Shown piece after piece: positions 32,417-42,055 of a DNA stretch of 64,000 bases (positions are counted from its first letter, which is position 1; each line of letters begins with the position of its first letter). The notes beneath the pieces are model-generated. The model ran no database searches, was not told where the DNA came from, and worked only from the letters and a program-made list of their open reading frames with translations. A program made the translations under genes and the position numbers. Source of the DNA: Devosia faecipullorum (GTDB taxonomy: Bacteria > Pseudomonadota > Alphaproteobacteria > Rhizobiales > Devosiaceae); NCBI RefSeq assembly GCF_015158295.1, contig NZ_JACDXV010000001.1:372001-436000 (forward strand), given 5' to 3'.

Positions 32417-34243
32417 TTATTCCACCGTCACCGACTTGGCGAGATTGCGTGGCTGGTCCACATCGGTGCCCATGAACACTGCGGTGTGATAGGCGAGCAA
32501 TTGCACCGGAATTGTCGCCAGGATCGGCGCGACGAACGGATGCACATGCGGGATCTCGATGATGTCGGCCACGCGATGACCTACCGTCCTGGCGCCTTCG
32601 GCATCGGTGATCAGGATGATCTTGCCGCCCCGCGCCGCCACCTCCTGCATGTTGGACAAGGTCTTGTCCACCAACTCGTCCGATGGCGCCACCACGATCA
32701 CCGGCATGGCCTCGTCCACCAGCGCGATGGGGCCGTGCTTCAACTCACCCGCCGCATAACCTTCCGCGTGGATATAGCTGATTTCCTTGAGCTTTAGCGC
32801 GCCTTCCATGGCCACCGGGAACATCGGTCCGCGCCCCAGATAGAGCACGTCCTTGGCCCGGGACAGGCGCTTGGAAATCTCGACGATCTGGCTTTCCGCC
32901 GCCAGCGCTGCCGACACCGCGGAGGGCAGCGCCGTCAGCGCCCGCACCAGTTCCGCTTCCTGTTCGGCGCTCAAAATTTCGCGCGCCCGACCGGCCGCAA
33001 TGGAGAGGCTGGCCAGAGCGGTCAATTGCGCCGTCAGCGCCTTGGTGGACGCCACCCCGATTTCCGGGCCGCAGAGTATGGGAAACACCACCCCCGATTC
33101 CCGGGCAATGGTAGATTCGAGCGTGTTGACCAGGCTCGCCACGTGCTGACCCTGCCCGGCGCAATAGCGCAGGGCTGCCAGCGTGTCCGCCGTCTCGCCC
33201 GATTGCGAGATGAACAGCGACAGCCCGTTCTTTTCCAGCGGCGGCTCGCGATAGCGGAATTCGCTGGCCACATCGATATCCACCGGCAGGCGCGCATAGC
33301 GCTCGAACCAGTATTTCGCGATCGCCCCGGCATAATAGGCGGTGCCGCAGGCGCTCATTGTCAGCCGGGAAAGCTTTGAAAAATCAAAGGGCAAGCTCTC
33401 GCGGATCGCCACTTTTTCGGCGCCCATGTCCACATAATGGCTCAGCGTATGCGAGATGGTTTCCGGCTGCTCGTAGATTTCCTTGGCCATGAAATGGCGG
33501 TGATTGCCCTTGTCCACCATCAGGGCCGAGGCCTGCGACACCATCTGCTCGCGCTGCACCAGCGCGTCTTTGCCGTCGCGAATGGTGACGCCCTTGGGGG
33601 TGATCAGCGCCCAGTCGCCATCTTCGAGATAGGTCAGCCGCGAGGTGAACGGGGCCAGCGCCATGGCGTCCGATCCGAGATACATTTCGGTCGCGCCATA
33701 GCCCACCGCCAGCGGCGCGCCATGCCGCGCGGCGATCAGCAGATTTTCTTCGCCCTTGAACATGAATGCCAGGGCAAACGCCCCCTTGAGCACCTTGAGC
33801 GTCCGCGCCACGGCCAGTTCGGGATCGGCGCCCCGGTCCAGTTCGCGCGACACCCAGAGCGCCACCGATTCGGTATCCGTCTCGGTCTTGGGCAGGTAGC
33901 CGTCCTGCGCCAGATCGGCCAGCAGTTCGCGGAAATTCTCGATAATGCCGTTGTGCACGAGCGCCACGCGCTCGGTGGCGTGAGGATGGGCATTGTTCTC
34001 GGTAGGCGCGCCATGGGTGGCCCAGCGGGTGTGGCCGATGCCGACATTGCCGCCCAATGGCTCCATGCCGAGCTTGGTCGCGAGATTGCCCAGCTTGCCC
34101 TCGGCCCGCCGCCGCGCAATGGCTCCGCGCTCCAACGTTGCCACGCCGGCGCTGTCATAGCCCCGATATTCAAGGCGTTTCAGCGCATCCACCAGACGGC
34201 TTGCAACCGGCGCGTCGCCGACAATCCCTACGATTCCGCACAT
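32417..34243 (-). CDS. glmS: Glutamine--fructose-6-phosphate aminotransferase (isomerizing)
   Basis: 608 aa. N-terminal Cys2 glutaminase starting MCGIVGIVGDAP, with GHTRWATHGAPTENNAHPH, then two SIS sugar-isomerase domains (MSACGTAYYAGAIAKYW, FISQSGETADTLAALRY) and the C-terminal signature PRNLAKSVTVE. Makes glucosamine-6-phosphate for peptidoglycan and lipopolysaccharide. It follows glmU after one base, giving a glmU-glmS operon for UDP-GlcNAc supply. Confidence 0.97.
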   Translation of the reverse strand: MCGIVGIVGDAPVASRLVDALKRLEYRGYDSAGVATLERGAIARRRAEGKLGNLATKLGMEPLGGNVGIGHTRWATHGAPTENNAHPHATERVALVHNGIIENFRELLADLAQDGYLPKTETDTESVALWVSRELDRGADPELAVARTLKVLKGAFALAFMFKGEENLLIAARHGAPLAVGYGATEMYLGSDAMALAPFTSRLTYLEDGDWALITPKGVTIRDGKDALVQREQMVSQASALMVDKGNHRHFMAKEIYEQPETISHTLSHYVDMGAEKVAIRESLPFDFSKLSRLTMSACGTAYYAGAIAKYWFERYARLPVDIDVASEFRYREPPLEKNGLSLFISQSGETADTLAALRYCAGQGQHVASLVNTLESTIARESGVVFPILCGPEIGVASTKALTAQLTALASLSIAAGRAREILSAEQEAELVRALTALPSAVSAALAAESQIVEISKRLSRAKDVLYLGRGPMFPVAMEGALKLKEISYIHAEGYAAGELKHGPIALVDEAMPVIVVAPSDELVDKTLSNMQEVAARGGKIILITDAEGARTVGHRVADIIEIPHVHPFVAPILATIPVQLLAYHTAVFMGTDVDQPRNLAKSVTVE

Positions 34244-34244
34244 C

Positions 34245-35594
34245 CTATTTCCCCTTGGCCGCCTTTTTTGCCAGCGCGCGCGCTTTCAGCCGGGGCGCAT
34301 AGCCTAGCTTGTTTTCCTGTCGCGCCCGCCCGAGCGCCAACGCATCGGCCGGCACATCCTGGGTAATGACACTGCCCGATGCGGTATAGGCGCCGTCGCC
34401 AATGCTCACCGGCGCGACGAGCGAGGCGTTGGAGCCGATAAAGACATTGTCGCCGATCAGTGTCTTGTCCTTGTTCACGCCATCGTAATTGCAGGTAATG
34501 GTGCCCGCCCCGATATTGGTCTCCGTGCCGATTTCCGCGTCGCCGAGATAGCTCAGATGGCCGGCCTTGGTGCCGGCGCCGATCTTCGAATTCTTCACCT
34601 CGACGAAATTGCCCAGATGCACATCCGGCCCCAATTCGGCGCCGCCGCGCAGGCGCACGAAGGGCCCGATGCGCGCGCCATCCCCGATGGTCGTATCCTC
34701 GATGTCGCAAAAGGCACGGATTTCCACATTGTCGGCGACTTTGACGCCCGGCCCGAACACCACATTGGGAAAGATCGTCACGTCCCGGCCGATTTCGGTG
34801 TCCCAGGAAAACCACACGGAACCAGGGTCGCGCAGCGTCGCCCCCGCTTCCATGACCTCGCGCCGCTTGAATGCCTGGAACGTGGCCTCAGCCTCCGCCA
34901 GCTTGATGCGATTGTCGACACCCACCAATTCGCTGGCATCGGCCTCGATGAAATCCACGCGCTTGCCGTCGCCCGCCGCCAGTTCCACGGCATCGGTCAG
35001 GTAATATTCGCCCTTGGCATTGGAATTGCCGATCCGGTCGATGACCGCCCGCAAGGTTTCGCCCCGGAACCCGATAATGCCGGAATTACAGAGCCCGATC
35101 CGCCGCTCGTCCTCGCTGGCATCCTTGTGCTCGCGAATGGCCGTCACCCTGCCATTCTTGGTAAGCAGGCGGCCATATCCGGTCGGATTGTCCGGCGTGA
35201 AGCCGACCACCACCATGTCGGCTCCGCCATCGAGCCGATCCACGATGGCGGCGATGGTCGCGCCCGTCACCAGCGGCGTGTCGGCGTAGAGCACCAGGAC
35301 GTGTCCGGGGGCGTCCTCATAAGCGGCGCGCGCCTGTTGCACGGCATGGGCCGTGCCCAGCCGTTCCATCTGCCTCGAAATCTGGGCGTCCGCCTCGAAA
35401 CGGGTCACGGCAGCCTCCACCTCTTCGTGGCCGGGGCCGACAACCACCGCAATGCGCGAACCCGCCGCCTTGGCGGACCGGATCACATGGCTGACCACGG
35501 GCAGGCCGCCGACACGATGCAGCACTTTGGGCATGGCAGACCGCATCCGCGTCCCCTCGCCCGCCGCGAGAATGATGGAAAGCAGTTCGGTCAT
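34245..35594 (-). CDS. glmU: Bifunctional UDP-GlcNAc pyrophosphorylase / GlcN-1-P acetyltransferase
   Basis: 449 aa. Nucleotidyltransferase start LLSIILAAGEGTRMRSAMPK (LAAGxGTRM), VLYADTPLV, NVxF-type VNEFN region replaced by GLCNSGIIGF; the C-terminal half is a left-handed beta-helix of hexapeptide repeats (IGRDVTIFPNVVFGPGVKVA) with the acetyltransferase segment KNSKIGAGTKAGHLSYLGDA. Produces UDP-GlcNAc in two steps. Likely first gene of the glmU-glmS operon. Confidence 0.97.
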   Translation of the reverse strand: MTELLSIILAAGEGTRMRSAMPKVLHRVGGLPVVSHVIRSAKAAGSRIAVVVGPGHEEVEAAVTRFEADAQISRQMERLGTAHAVQQARAAYEDAPGHVLVLYADTPLVTGATIAAIVDRLDGGADMVVVGFTPDNPTGYGRLLTKNGRVTAIREHKDASEDERRIGLCNSGIIGFRGETLRAVIDRIGNSNAKGEYYLTDAVELAAGDGKRVDFIEADASELVGVDNRIKLAEAEATFQAFKRREVMEAGATLRDPGSVWFSWDTEIGRDVTIFPNVVFGPGVKVADNVEIRAFCDIEDTTIGDGARIGPFVRLRGGAELGPDVHLGNFVEVKNSKIGAGTKAGHLSYLGDAEIGTETNIGAGTITCNYDGVNKDKTLIGDNVFIGSNASLVAPVSIGDGAYTASGSVITQDVPADALALGRARQENKLGYAPRLKARALAKKAAKGK

Positions 35595-35736
35595 CTGTGG
35601 CTTCTCCGTTCCACCCGTTTGTCCAGCCGCATTTTCACAGTTTTATGGCACAGGACTGTTGGCGAACCGATAACGAGAAGATCAATCTGATGTCCAGTGC
35701 GCCCGACGATTCGCGGCGCTGCAACAGGTATTCCCG

Positions 35737-36519
35737 GTGGCTAAAGCATCTGAGCAATTCCGGCAATCGGACGTGACCCTCTGGGCGATGATTGCGCTTG
35801 TCAGCGCCGGCCTCGCGGTGTTCGGCGCCAATGTATCGTTGCTGGTGCCGCAGAGCCTGATCGGCGGCCTGCATCAGCCCCGCATTGCCGGGGCCTCCAT
35901 CGAGACGCTGCGCCGGGAAGTCGGCGAACTGCGCGGCGAAACCGTGCGCATCAAGCGCGAGAACGAATTGTTGCTCAGCCGCTTCGCCTTGCAGGAGAAA
36001 TCCGGCAGCGACATCACCCGCCGGGTCGGCGCGCTGGAATCCACCATGCCGCTGATCATCGAGGGGCAGCCGGACGGGCTGGTCGATCGCTCCAATGTCA
36101 CGGCCTCCATCCTGCCGGAAGAAACCGTCTCCTTCGATGTCGATGGCGGAACCATCTCCATCCGGCAGTCCACCCTGCCCCAGTCCATGCAAGCCCAGCC
36201 GCTGCCGGCGCCCATCGAAACCCAGACCGCAGCGCTCGCCATGCCCGACCAGGCGGCCTATGGCATCACGCTTGGCGCCGCCGTGCCCTTCGAACAGGCG
36301 CAAGGTCTCTGGGCCGATTTGAGCCTCAAGCTCGGCCCCCTGCTGTTCGGTCTCGCGCCGCTGCTGGTCGATGAGGCCAATGGCGACGACAAGCGCATCA
36401 TTGTCGGGCCCATTGCCGAACTCACCGAGGCCCGCGCGCTGTGCCAGCGCTTCGAGCGCGTCTCCATCGCCTGCATGCCCATGCCCTATGACGGCACCCC
36501 GCTGGACGTGAATCCATAG
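35737..36519 (+). CDS. Membrane-anchored coiled-coil protein, unknown function
   Basis: 260 aa from a GTG codon (MAKASEQFRQSDVTLWAMI). One transmembrane helix at about residues 14-37, then a coiled coil at 53-95 (IETLRREVGELRGETVRIKR). The end (about 175-255) resembles a SPOR-like alpha/beta fold: YGITLGAAVPFEQAQGLWAD, GPIAELTEARALCQRF, SIACMPMPYDGTPL. The layout suggests a periplasmic protein fixed to the inner membrane, perhaps touching peptidoglycan; inferred only. No partner gene adjoins. Confidence 0.75.
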   Translation: MAKASEQFRQSDVTLWAMIALVSAGLAVFGANVSLLVPQSLIGGLHQPRIAGASIETLRREVGELRGETVRIKRENELLLSRFALQEKSGSDITRRVGALESTMPLIIEGQPDGLVDRSNVTASILPEETVSFDVDGGTISIRQSTLPQSMQAQPLPAPIETQTAALAMPDQAAYGITLGAAVPFEQAQGLWADLSLKLGPLLFGLAPLLVDEANGDDKRIIVGPIAELTEARALCQRFERVSIACMPMPYDGTPLDVNP

Positions 36520-36568
36520 GGTGTGGCCGCAGAGCGTTACAAACTCTGGAACACAGCACTTAATGCGG

Positions 36569-36596
36569 TTGACAGCCGATCAACTCCGTTTATGTT
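36569..36596 (+). promoter_or_regulatory. Sigma-70-like promoter for tRNA-Lys
   Basis: TTGACA at 36569-36574 and TATGTT at 36591-36596, separated by 16 bases, 62 bases before the tRNA-Lys gene. Confidence 0.5.
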
Positions 36597-36657
36597 CCGC
36601 CGCGAAGCCGAAGGGCATCCTTGCGCATCCGATTTCTGTGACGCGCTTGAAACACAT

Positions 36658-36732
36658 GCGCCGGTAGCTCAGTGGTAGAGCATTCGACTTTTAATCGAAT
36701 GGTCGCGGGTTCGAACCCCGCCCGGCGTACCA
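36658..36732 (+). tRNA. tRNA-Lys(TTT)
   Basis: Acceptor arms GCGCCGG / CCGGCGT (first pair G-U), D-arm GCTC-AGTGGTA-GAGC, anticodon stem TTCGA / TCGAA with loop CTTTTAA giving anticodon TTT, T-loop TTCGAAC, discriminator A and encoded CCA. Confidence 0.96.
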
Positions 36733-36763
36733 TTTTTCATTTTTGCCGGCTTTCTCGACCATA

Positions 36764-36937
36764 ATGGCTGACACGCCGCAATCCTGCATCGACCCCTATG
36801 CCGAACTCGACAATCGCGCCGACGCGGGCGAATTGTCCGAGGAATTCCGCAAGCCGGTGCGCATTCTGACCGCGCCGCGCCACGGCCTGCCGCATACAAG
36901 GACCGGTCAGATCAGTCGGCGACGCATTCATATTTGA
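36764..36937 (+). CDS. Possible small protein, 57 aa, after tRNA-Lys
   Basis: MADTPQSCIDPYAELDNRAD onward, ending ISRRRIHI. Third codon positions are mostly G/C and the N-terminus is acidic while the C-terminus is basic. No ribosome site is evident and no family is recognised; it starts 32 bases after the tRNA. Confidence 0.4.
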   Translation: MADTPQSCIDPYAELDNRADAGELSEEFRKPVRILTAPRHGLPHTRTGQISRRRIHI

Positions 36938-36995
36938 GAATCACCCTGCTGCCGTACTATCGCGGCATGGAATTTGGCTGATGGCCGGGGGAAAG

Positions 36996-37523
36996 ATGTC
37001 ACAGGATACGACGGACCTACTCAAGGTTCTTGCGGTCACATTGCTGATCTTCGCCGGCGGCACGCTGGTGATGCTCTATGTCATCCTGCTGCTGGCCACC
37101 TATGGCGCCAACCTGCCCATGGTCGGCTCACTGCCGCTCAATTCGCCGCCTGAATTGGTGCCGGTGCTCGTCGGCAGCGGCGTTTTCGCCACCCTGGCCG
37201 CCGTGCACGTGACCACATCGGGCATCGCCCTGCTGCTCTACAGCAATACAATCGACATGGCCCTGATCATCGCCGCCAAGGCCGTATCGGTGGTCATCAT
37301 GGCGCTGATCGGCTTTGCCGCCGGCCACATGGTCTATCTGCAATTGACCGAAAATACCGCGCTCAACCTCAATCCGCTGCTGCCAGCCTTGATCGCACTG
37401 GTAGGGTTTTTGGTGCTCGCCACCGTGCTGAGCGTGCCGGCATTGCGGCGCCTCGGCAATCTCCGCTTCGTTTTGGGCGTCGGCCTCATCATTCTCGGCC
37501 CGTTGCTGCTGATCTGGCTCTAA
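36996..37523 (+). CDS. Integral membrane protein of unknown function
   Basis: 175 aa from MSQDTTDLLKVLAVTLLIFA (GGGGGA just upstream; an ATG at 36981 adds MAGGK). Five or six hydrophobic helices with few charges, including LVMLYVILLLATYGANL, AVHVTTSGIALLLYS, IIAAKAVSVVIMALIGFAAG and the C-terminal VLGVGLIILGPLLLIWL. No transporter motif recognised. Confidence 0.75.
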   Translation: MSQDTTDLLKVLAVTLLIFAGGTLVMLYVILLLATYGANLPMVGSLPLNSPPELVPVLVGSGVFATLAAVHVTTSGIALLLYSNTIDMALIIAAKAVSVVIMALIGFAAGHMVYLQLTENTALNLNPLLPALIALVGFLVLATVLSVPALRRLGNLRFVLGVGLIILGPLLLIWL

Positions 37524-37524
37524 A

Positions 37525-37570
37525 GCATCGGACCGAAAAGCGTATTTGCGGTTTTCGGATAATCCGATGC
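37525..37570. repeat. Rhizobiales-type palindromic intergenic element
   Basis: Outer arms GCATCGGA / TCCGATGC, inner arms CCGAAAA / TTTTCGG, just after the membrane-protein stop, followed by an AAAGGATTGGAGCG tail that commonly accompanies this element in related genomes. The gap to 37752 holds nothing else recognised. Confidence 0.6.
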
Positions 37571-37752
37571 GCAAACAAAGGATTGGAGCGGTAATTCGCG
37601 TTCGATAGACCGCATTCCGCTATAGTTGGCGCGCGGCAGACCAGGCGCCGCCCTCAATATCCATCGCTGCCGTCGGGACTGTCCCATCGGCACATGCCTC
37701 CGAGACTTTGGATTGTCGGGCAATTATGACCAGAGTTGGTCGCAACGAAACG

Positions 37753-38508
37753 CTACCCCGCCAGCGTCACCACCACTGCCCCGCGCGGCGTCGCCACGAT
37801 CGTGTGCTCATATTGAACACAGGGCGCCAATGGCTCGGCGGTCAGCGTCCACTCGTCGTCTTCATACATCTGCTCGGCCATCTGCCCGCCTAATGACAGG
37901 AAGGGCTCGATGGTGAACACCAGCCCATTGCCGATCCTGCGGCGCTCCGAGCGGTCCGGCCAGGTCGGAATTTCACCAGGTTCGTCATGGAGGCTGTCGC
38001 CGACGCCGTGGCTGGCGAGATTGCGGATCAGCGTATAGCCGCCCTTTTTCGCCACCTTGCCGATTTCGGTGCCGATATCGGCCAGCGCCGCGCCGGCCTT
38101 GGCGACGCGGATACCGGCCCACATTGCCTTCTTGCCGTCGCGGCACAGCGCGTCGAGCCGGGGATCGCCCTTGCCCAGCACGAAAGACGCGCCGCAATCG
38201 GCAAAGACGCCGTCCTTGACCGCTGAAACGTCGATATTGACCAGATCGCCTTCCTTCAGCACCCGCTCGCCGGGAATGCCATGGGCGATTTCCTCATTCA
38301 CCGAAATGCAGGTGGCGCCTGGAAAATCATAGGTGACGATGGGTGCCGACAAGGCCCCGTTCTCCGCCAGGATTTTCGCGCCGATCTCGTCCAGTTCCAG
38401 CGTCGTCATGCCCGGACGCATGGCTGCGGCCATGGCGTCGCGCGCCACGGCACAGATGCGACCGATGGCCTTGAGCTTTTCAAGCTGTTCCTCGGTGGTG
38501 ATGGTCAA
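37753..38508 (-). CDS. map: Type I methionine aminopeptidase
   Basis: 251 aa from a TTG codon (LTITTEEQLEKLKAIGRICA) four bases past the pgi stop; the open frame back to 38565 would overlap pgi by 53 bases and is not family-like. Metal ligands and motifs: HGIPGERVLKEGDLVNIDVS (Asp), DCGASFVLG (Asp), NLASHGVGDSLHDEP (His), FTIEPFLSL (Glu), YEHTIVAT (Glu). Removes the initiator Met. Follows tgt and pgi on the same strand. Confidence 0.92.
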   Translation of the reverse strand: MTITTEEQLEKLKAIGRICAVARDAMAAAMRPGMTTLELDEIGAKILAENGALSAPIVTYDFPGATCISVNEEIAHGIPGERVLKEGDLVNIDVSAVKDGVFADCGASFVLGKGDPRLDALCRDGKKAMWAGIRVAKAGAALADIGTEIGKVAKKGGYTLIRNLASHGVGDSLHDEPGEIPTWPDRSERRRIGNGLVFTIEPFLSLGGQMAEQMYEDDEWTLTAEPLAPCVQYEHTIVATPRGAVVVTLAG

Positions 38509-38512
38509 GGGC

Positions 38513-40153
38513 TCAGCCCTTGTTCGCGCGGTAATAGGCGAGGAGGCCCTGGGTGGAACTGTCATGGTCCTCCCCGCTCGCCTCGCCCTGAACCTTGGGC
38601 AGCAACGCCTTGGCGAGTTGCTTGCCCAGTTCCACGCCCCATTGATCGTAGGAATTGACGTTCCAGATCACGCCCTGCACGAACACCTTGTGCTCATAAA
38701 GCGCGATCAGCGAGCCCAGCGCTTCCGGGGTCAATTGCGGATAGAACAGCGTGTTGGACGGGCGATTGCCCGGAAACACCTTATGCGGCGCCAGTTCCTT
38801 GATCTGCTCCTTGCCTAGGCCCTGTTCCTTCAATTCCTCGACCACTTCGGTCTTGGTCTTGCCCAGCATCAGCGCCTCGGACTGCGCCAGCACATTGGCC
38901 ACCAGCTTGTCGTGATGTGGCGGCAGGCTCTCATGCGGCCGGGCGGCGATCAGGAAATCGGCGGGGATGACATCGGTGCCCTGGTGGATCAGCTGATAGA
39001 AGGCGTGCTGGCCATTGGTGCCCGGCTCGCCCCAGACGATGGGGCCGGTCGGCCATTCGACGGGCTTGCCACTGAGCGTTACCGACTTGCCATTCGATTC
39101 CATGTCCTGCTGCTGCAGATAGGCGGCAAACCGGCTCAGCCGCTGGTCGTAGGGCAGCACCGCATGGGTCGAGAAACCCCAGCCATTGCGATACCAGACC
39201 CCGAGCAGCGCCATGATCACCGGCAGGTTCTTTTCCAGCGGCGTTTCGAGGAAATGCCGGTCCATGGCATCGGCGCCGGCAAGGAATTTGGCGAAATTGT
39301 CATAGCCCACGGCCAGCGCGATCGGCAGGCCGATGGCCGACCACACCGAATAGCGGCCGCCCACCCAGTCCCAGAAGCCGAAAATCCGGTCCTCGCGAAT
39401 TCCGAACTTGGCGCAGGCCTCGATATTGGTCGACACCGCCGCGAAATGGTTCGGCACCGCTTCCTCGCCCAGCGCGTCGGCGAGCCATTTCCGCGCCGAA
39501 TTGGCATTGGTCATGGTTTCGTCGGTGGTGAAGGTCTTGGAGGCGACGATGAACAGCGTCTTCTTCGGATCGAGCCGCTTCAGCACGTCATGGATATGGG
39601 CGCCATCGACATTGGAGACGTAGTGCGCCCGCAAATCGGCCCGCGTATAGGGCTCCAGCGCCAGCGTCACCATGGCCGGTCCGAGATCGGAGCCACCGAT
39701 GCCGATATTGACCACATCGGTGATCTGCTCACCGCCATGGCCGCGAATTTCGCCCGAGCGCACCGCATTGGTGTAGTTTTCGATGGCCTTGAGAACGCCG
39801 CGCACATCCGGCATCACGTCCTTGCCATCGACCATCACCGGATGATCGCCCTGATAGCGCAGGGCCATGTGCATCACGGCGCGGTCTTCGGTGATGTTGA
39901 TATGCTCGCCCTCGCACATCTGGGTGCGGCGTTCCTCCACCCCGGCGGCGCGGGCCAGGTCGAATAGCGCAGCCATGACCTCCTCGTCGATCCGGTTCTT
40001 GGAATAATCGAGCAGGATATTGGCGCCGCTGGCGGAAAACCGCTGGAAACGGTTGGGATCGAGCGCGAACATCTCGCGCATAGTGATTTCGCTCAAGCGC
40101 TTGCGGTGCTTGTTGAGCGCATTGAACCCAGAATCCTTCGAGCCCTTGGCCAT
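38513..40153 (-). CDS. pgi: Glucose-6-phosphate isomerase
   Basis: 546 aa from [20 protein letters not shown] with GAGGA eight bases upstream. PGI signatures: [55 protein letters not shown], and near the end the catalytic region with [11 protein letters not shown]. Interconverts glucose-6-P and fructose-6-P, the substrate of GlmS. Its start lies 11 bases past the tgt stop. Confidence 0.96.
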   Translation of the reverse strand: MAKGSKDSGFNALNKHRKRLSEITMREMFALDPNRFQRFSASGANILLDYSKNRIDEEVMAALFDLARAAGVEERRTQMCEGEHINITEDRAVMHMALRYQGDHPVMVDGKDVMPDVRGVLKAIENYTNAVRSGEIRGHGGEQITDVVNIGIGGSDLGPAMVTLALEPYTRADLRAHYVSNVDGAHIHDVLKRLDPKKTLFIVASKTFTTDETMTNANSARKWLADALGEEAVPNHFAAVSTNIEACAKFGIREDRIFGFWDWVGGRYSVWSAIGLPIALAVGYDNFAKFLAGADAMDRHFLETPLEKNLPVIMALLGVWYRNGWGFSTHAVLPYDQRLSRFAAYLQQQDMESNGKSVTLSGKPVEWPTGPIVWGEPGTNGQHAFYQLIHQGTDVIPADFLIAARPHESLPPHHDKLVANVLAQSEALMLGKTKTEVVEELKEQGLGKEQIKELAPHKVFPGNRPSNTLFYPQLTPEALGSLIALYEHKVFVQGVIWNVNSYDQWGVELGKQLAKALLPKVQGEASGEDHDSSTQGLLAYYRANKG

Positions 40154-40163
40154 ACTCATATCC

Positions 40164-41291
40164 TCACAAAACCGGCAGATCGCCAGCGGCCCATGCCGCC
40201 CGCGTTTCCGCTGCAAAATCGCTCATCCGCCCGGCCTCGATGGCCGCGCGCGTGCCCGCAGTCAGTTCCTGATAATAGGCCAGGTTGATCTGCGAAAGCA
40301 CCATGGCCCCCAAAATCTCCTCGGTCCGCACCAGATGGTGCAGATAGGCTCGGCTCCAGCGCCGGCAATTGGGATTGGGCGATTGCTCGTCCAGCGGCCG
40401 GTGATCGTCCTTATGCCGGGCATTTTTCAGGTTGATGACGCCAAAGCGCGTATAGGCATGGCCATGGCGACCGGCGCGGGTGGGGTGCACGCAGTCGAAC
40501 ATGTCGACGCCACGCTCGATGCCGCCGAGAATGTCGTCCGGCTTGCCCACGCCCATCAGATAGCGCGGCCTGTCCCAGGGCAGTTCGGGGGTGATGTCTG
40601 AAAGCACCCGGAACATCACCTCCTGCGGCTCGCCCACCGCCAGCCCGCCGATGGAATAGCCGTCGAAGCCGATCGATTGCAGCCCGGCCGCCGAGCGCGC
40701 CCGCAATGCCGGATCGTCGCCGCCCTGCACGATGCCGAACAGGGCACGGGTCTGCTGGTTGTTGAACGCCGTCTTGGAGCGGTCGGCCCAGCGGATCGAT
40801 AATTCCATCGCCCGTTCCATCTCCTTGCGCTCGGCGGGCAAGGCGATGCACTCGTCGAGCTGCATGATGATGTCGCTGTCCAGCAGCGTTTGGATTTCGA
40901 TGGAGCGCTCCGGCGTCAGCTCATGGCTCGAGCCGTCGATATGCGACTTGAAGGTGACGCCCTTCTCGGTGAGCTTGCGCAGCTTGGCCAGCGACATGAC
41001 CTGGAACCCGCCGCTATCGGTGAGGATCGGGCGCTGCCAGTCCATGAAAGTGTGCAGCCCGCCCAGCGCCGCCACCCGCTCGGCGCCGGGCCGCAGCATC
41101 AGGTGATAGGTATTGCCCAGCAGAATATCCGCGCCGGTTTCGCGCACCTGCTCGGGATACATGGCCTTGACCGTGCCCGCCGTGCCCACCGGCATGAAAG
41201 CGGGCGTGTTGATCTCGCCGCGAGGCGTGTCGATGCGGCCGCGGCGGGCCATGCCGTCACTGGCGAGAAGGGAGAATGTGACCTGTTTCAT
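40164..41291 (-). CDS. tgt: Queuine tRNA-ribosyltransferase, zinc site degenerate
   Basis: 375 aa. Catalytic features intact: [33 protein letters not shown], and the nucleophile region [23 protein letters not shown]. The usual zinc motif CxCxxC...H is not: the segment reads [18 protein letters not shown], and the later histidine is Ile in [11 protein letters not shown], leaving one of four ligands. Exchanges guanine for a queuosine precursor at position 34 of tRNAs. The frame is open to 41396, but homology starts at [10 protein letters not shown]. Lies in the queA-to-map minus-strand series. Confidence 0.94.
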   Translation of the reverse strand: MKQVTFSLLASDGMARRGRIDTPRGEINTPAFMPVGTAGTVKAMYPEQVRETGADILLGNTYHLMLRPGAERVAALGGLHTFMDWQRPILTDSGGFQVMSLAKLRKLTEKGVTFKSHIDGSSHELTPERSIEIQTLLDSDIIMQLDECIALPAERKEMERAMELSIRWADRSKTAFNNQQTRALFGIVQGGDDPALRARSAAGLQSIGFDGYSIGGLAVGEPQEVMFRVLSDITPELPWDRPRYLMGVGKPDDILGGIERGVDMFDCVHPTRAGRHGHAYTRFGVINLKNARHKDDHRPLDEQSPNPNCRRWSRAYLHHLVRTEEILGAMVLSQINLAYYQELTAGTRAAIEAGRMSDFAAETRAAWAAGDLPVL

Positions 41292-41418
41292 GCAGCGGGT
41301 TCTAGCCCCTCGTCGGCATTCCGACAATCGCCCATGCAAGAACTGGAAAACAGGCTCCGAATTCCGCCACGCTTTGGCATAAGGCTTGGCGTTCAATCAC
41401 TGATTCCAGGATACTTGT

Positions 41419-41850
41419 ATGCTTCGTCCTACACTCGCCGCTTTGCTTCTTTCCATCCTGGGCGCTGTCCCGACATTGGCGCAGGAACATCAGGGCCATT
41501 GGTTCGGCGAGGGCGAAGGCGAAATCACGCTCGATCTCACCCATATCGAGAGTGACATCTATGCAATTTCCATCTCCACCGTCGTGCCGATTTCCGACAT
41601 GGCCGGCTGTGGTGGCGGCATCGATGGCGAGGTCATTCTGGACAGCAAGGGCGGCAATTTCTTCGTCGAGAACGAAGACTATGATCCCGGCCAGGGGGAA
41701 ACCGGCCTCAACCGTCGCTATTGCGAAATCTCGCTGACCTTTAACGAAGACGGCACCCTGACCACCGAAGAACAAACCGGATGCCTCTATTATCATGGCG
41801 CCGCCTGCGGTTTTTCCGGCGTTCTCCAGCACGATGCGGCGGGGATTTAG
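41419..41850 (+). CDS. Small exported protein of unknown function
   Basis: 143 aa with a Sec signal (MLRPTLAALLLSILGAVPTL, cleavage near LAQE). The mature part is acidic and beta-rich, with GEGEGEITLDLTHIESDIYA and five cysteines (AGCGGG, RRYCEI, TGCLYY, AACGF), so disulfides are possible. It is the only plus-strand gene inside a long minus-strand run. Family not recognised. Confidence 0.75.
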   Translation: MLRPTLAALLLSILGAVPTLAQEHQGHWFGEGEGEITLDLTHIESDIYAISISTVVPISDMAGCGGGIDGEVILDSKGGNFFVENEDYDPGQGETGLNRRYCEISLTFNEDGTLTTEEQTGCLYYHGAACGFSGVLQHDAAGI

Positions 41851-42000
41851 AGCCTGTCTCCCGAATGTGGCGCAGGTTTCAGGATAAAGACATCCGCCAA
41901 AACCAGGAGCTAACGCGCAGGAAGCACATCCGCAAGAACGCGACGCGCTTCAGTTTCCGAACCGCAGCGCCTTCTCGCCGAGCATCTGCATTCCATCGTC

Positions 42001-42023
42001 ATTGCCCGGCTCGTCCGGGCAAT
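42001..42023. repeat. Palindromic intergenic repeat, single unit
   Basis: Arms ATTGCCCGG / CCGGGCAAT around CTCGT, identical to the first half of the repeat at 13322, preceded by the shared ATCGTC. It lies in the gap 41851-42055 after exoD, on the side of its 3' end. Confidence 0.75.
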
Positions 42024-42055
42024 CCAATTGCGCAGCGTTGTCTGTCAAGGAGCCC

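Noticed and set aside
36569-36583. FNR-like TTGAC...ATCAA upstream of tRNA-Lys
   Set aside because: The spacer is five bases rather than four, and TTGACA is better explained as a -35 element.
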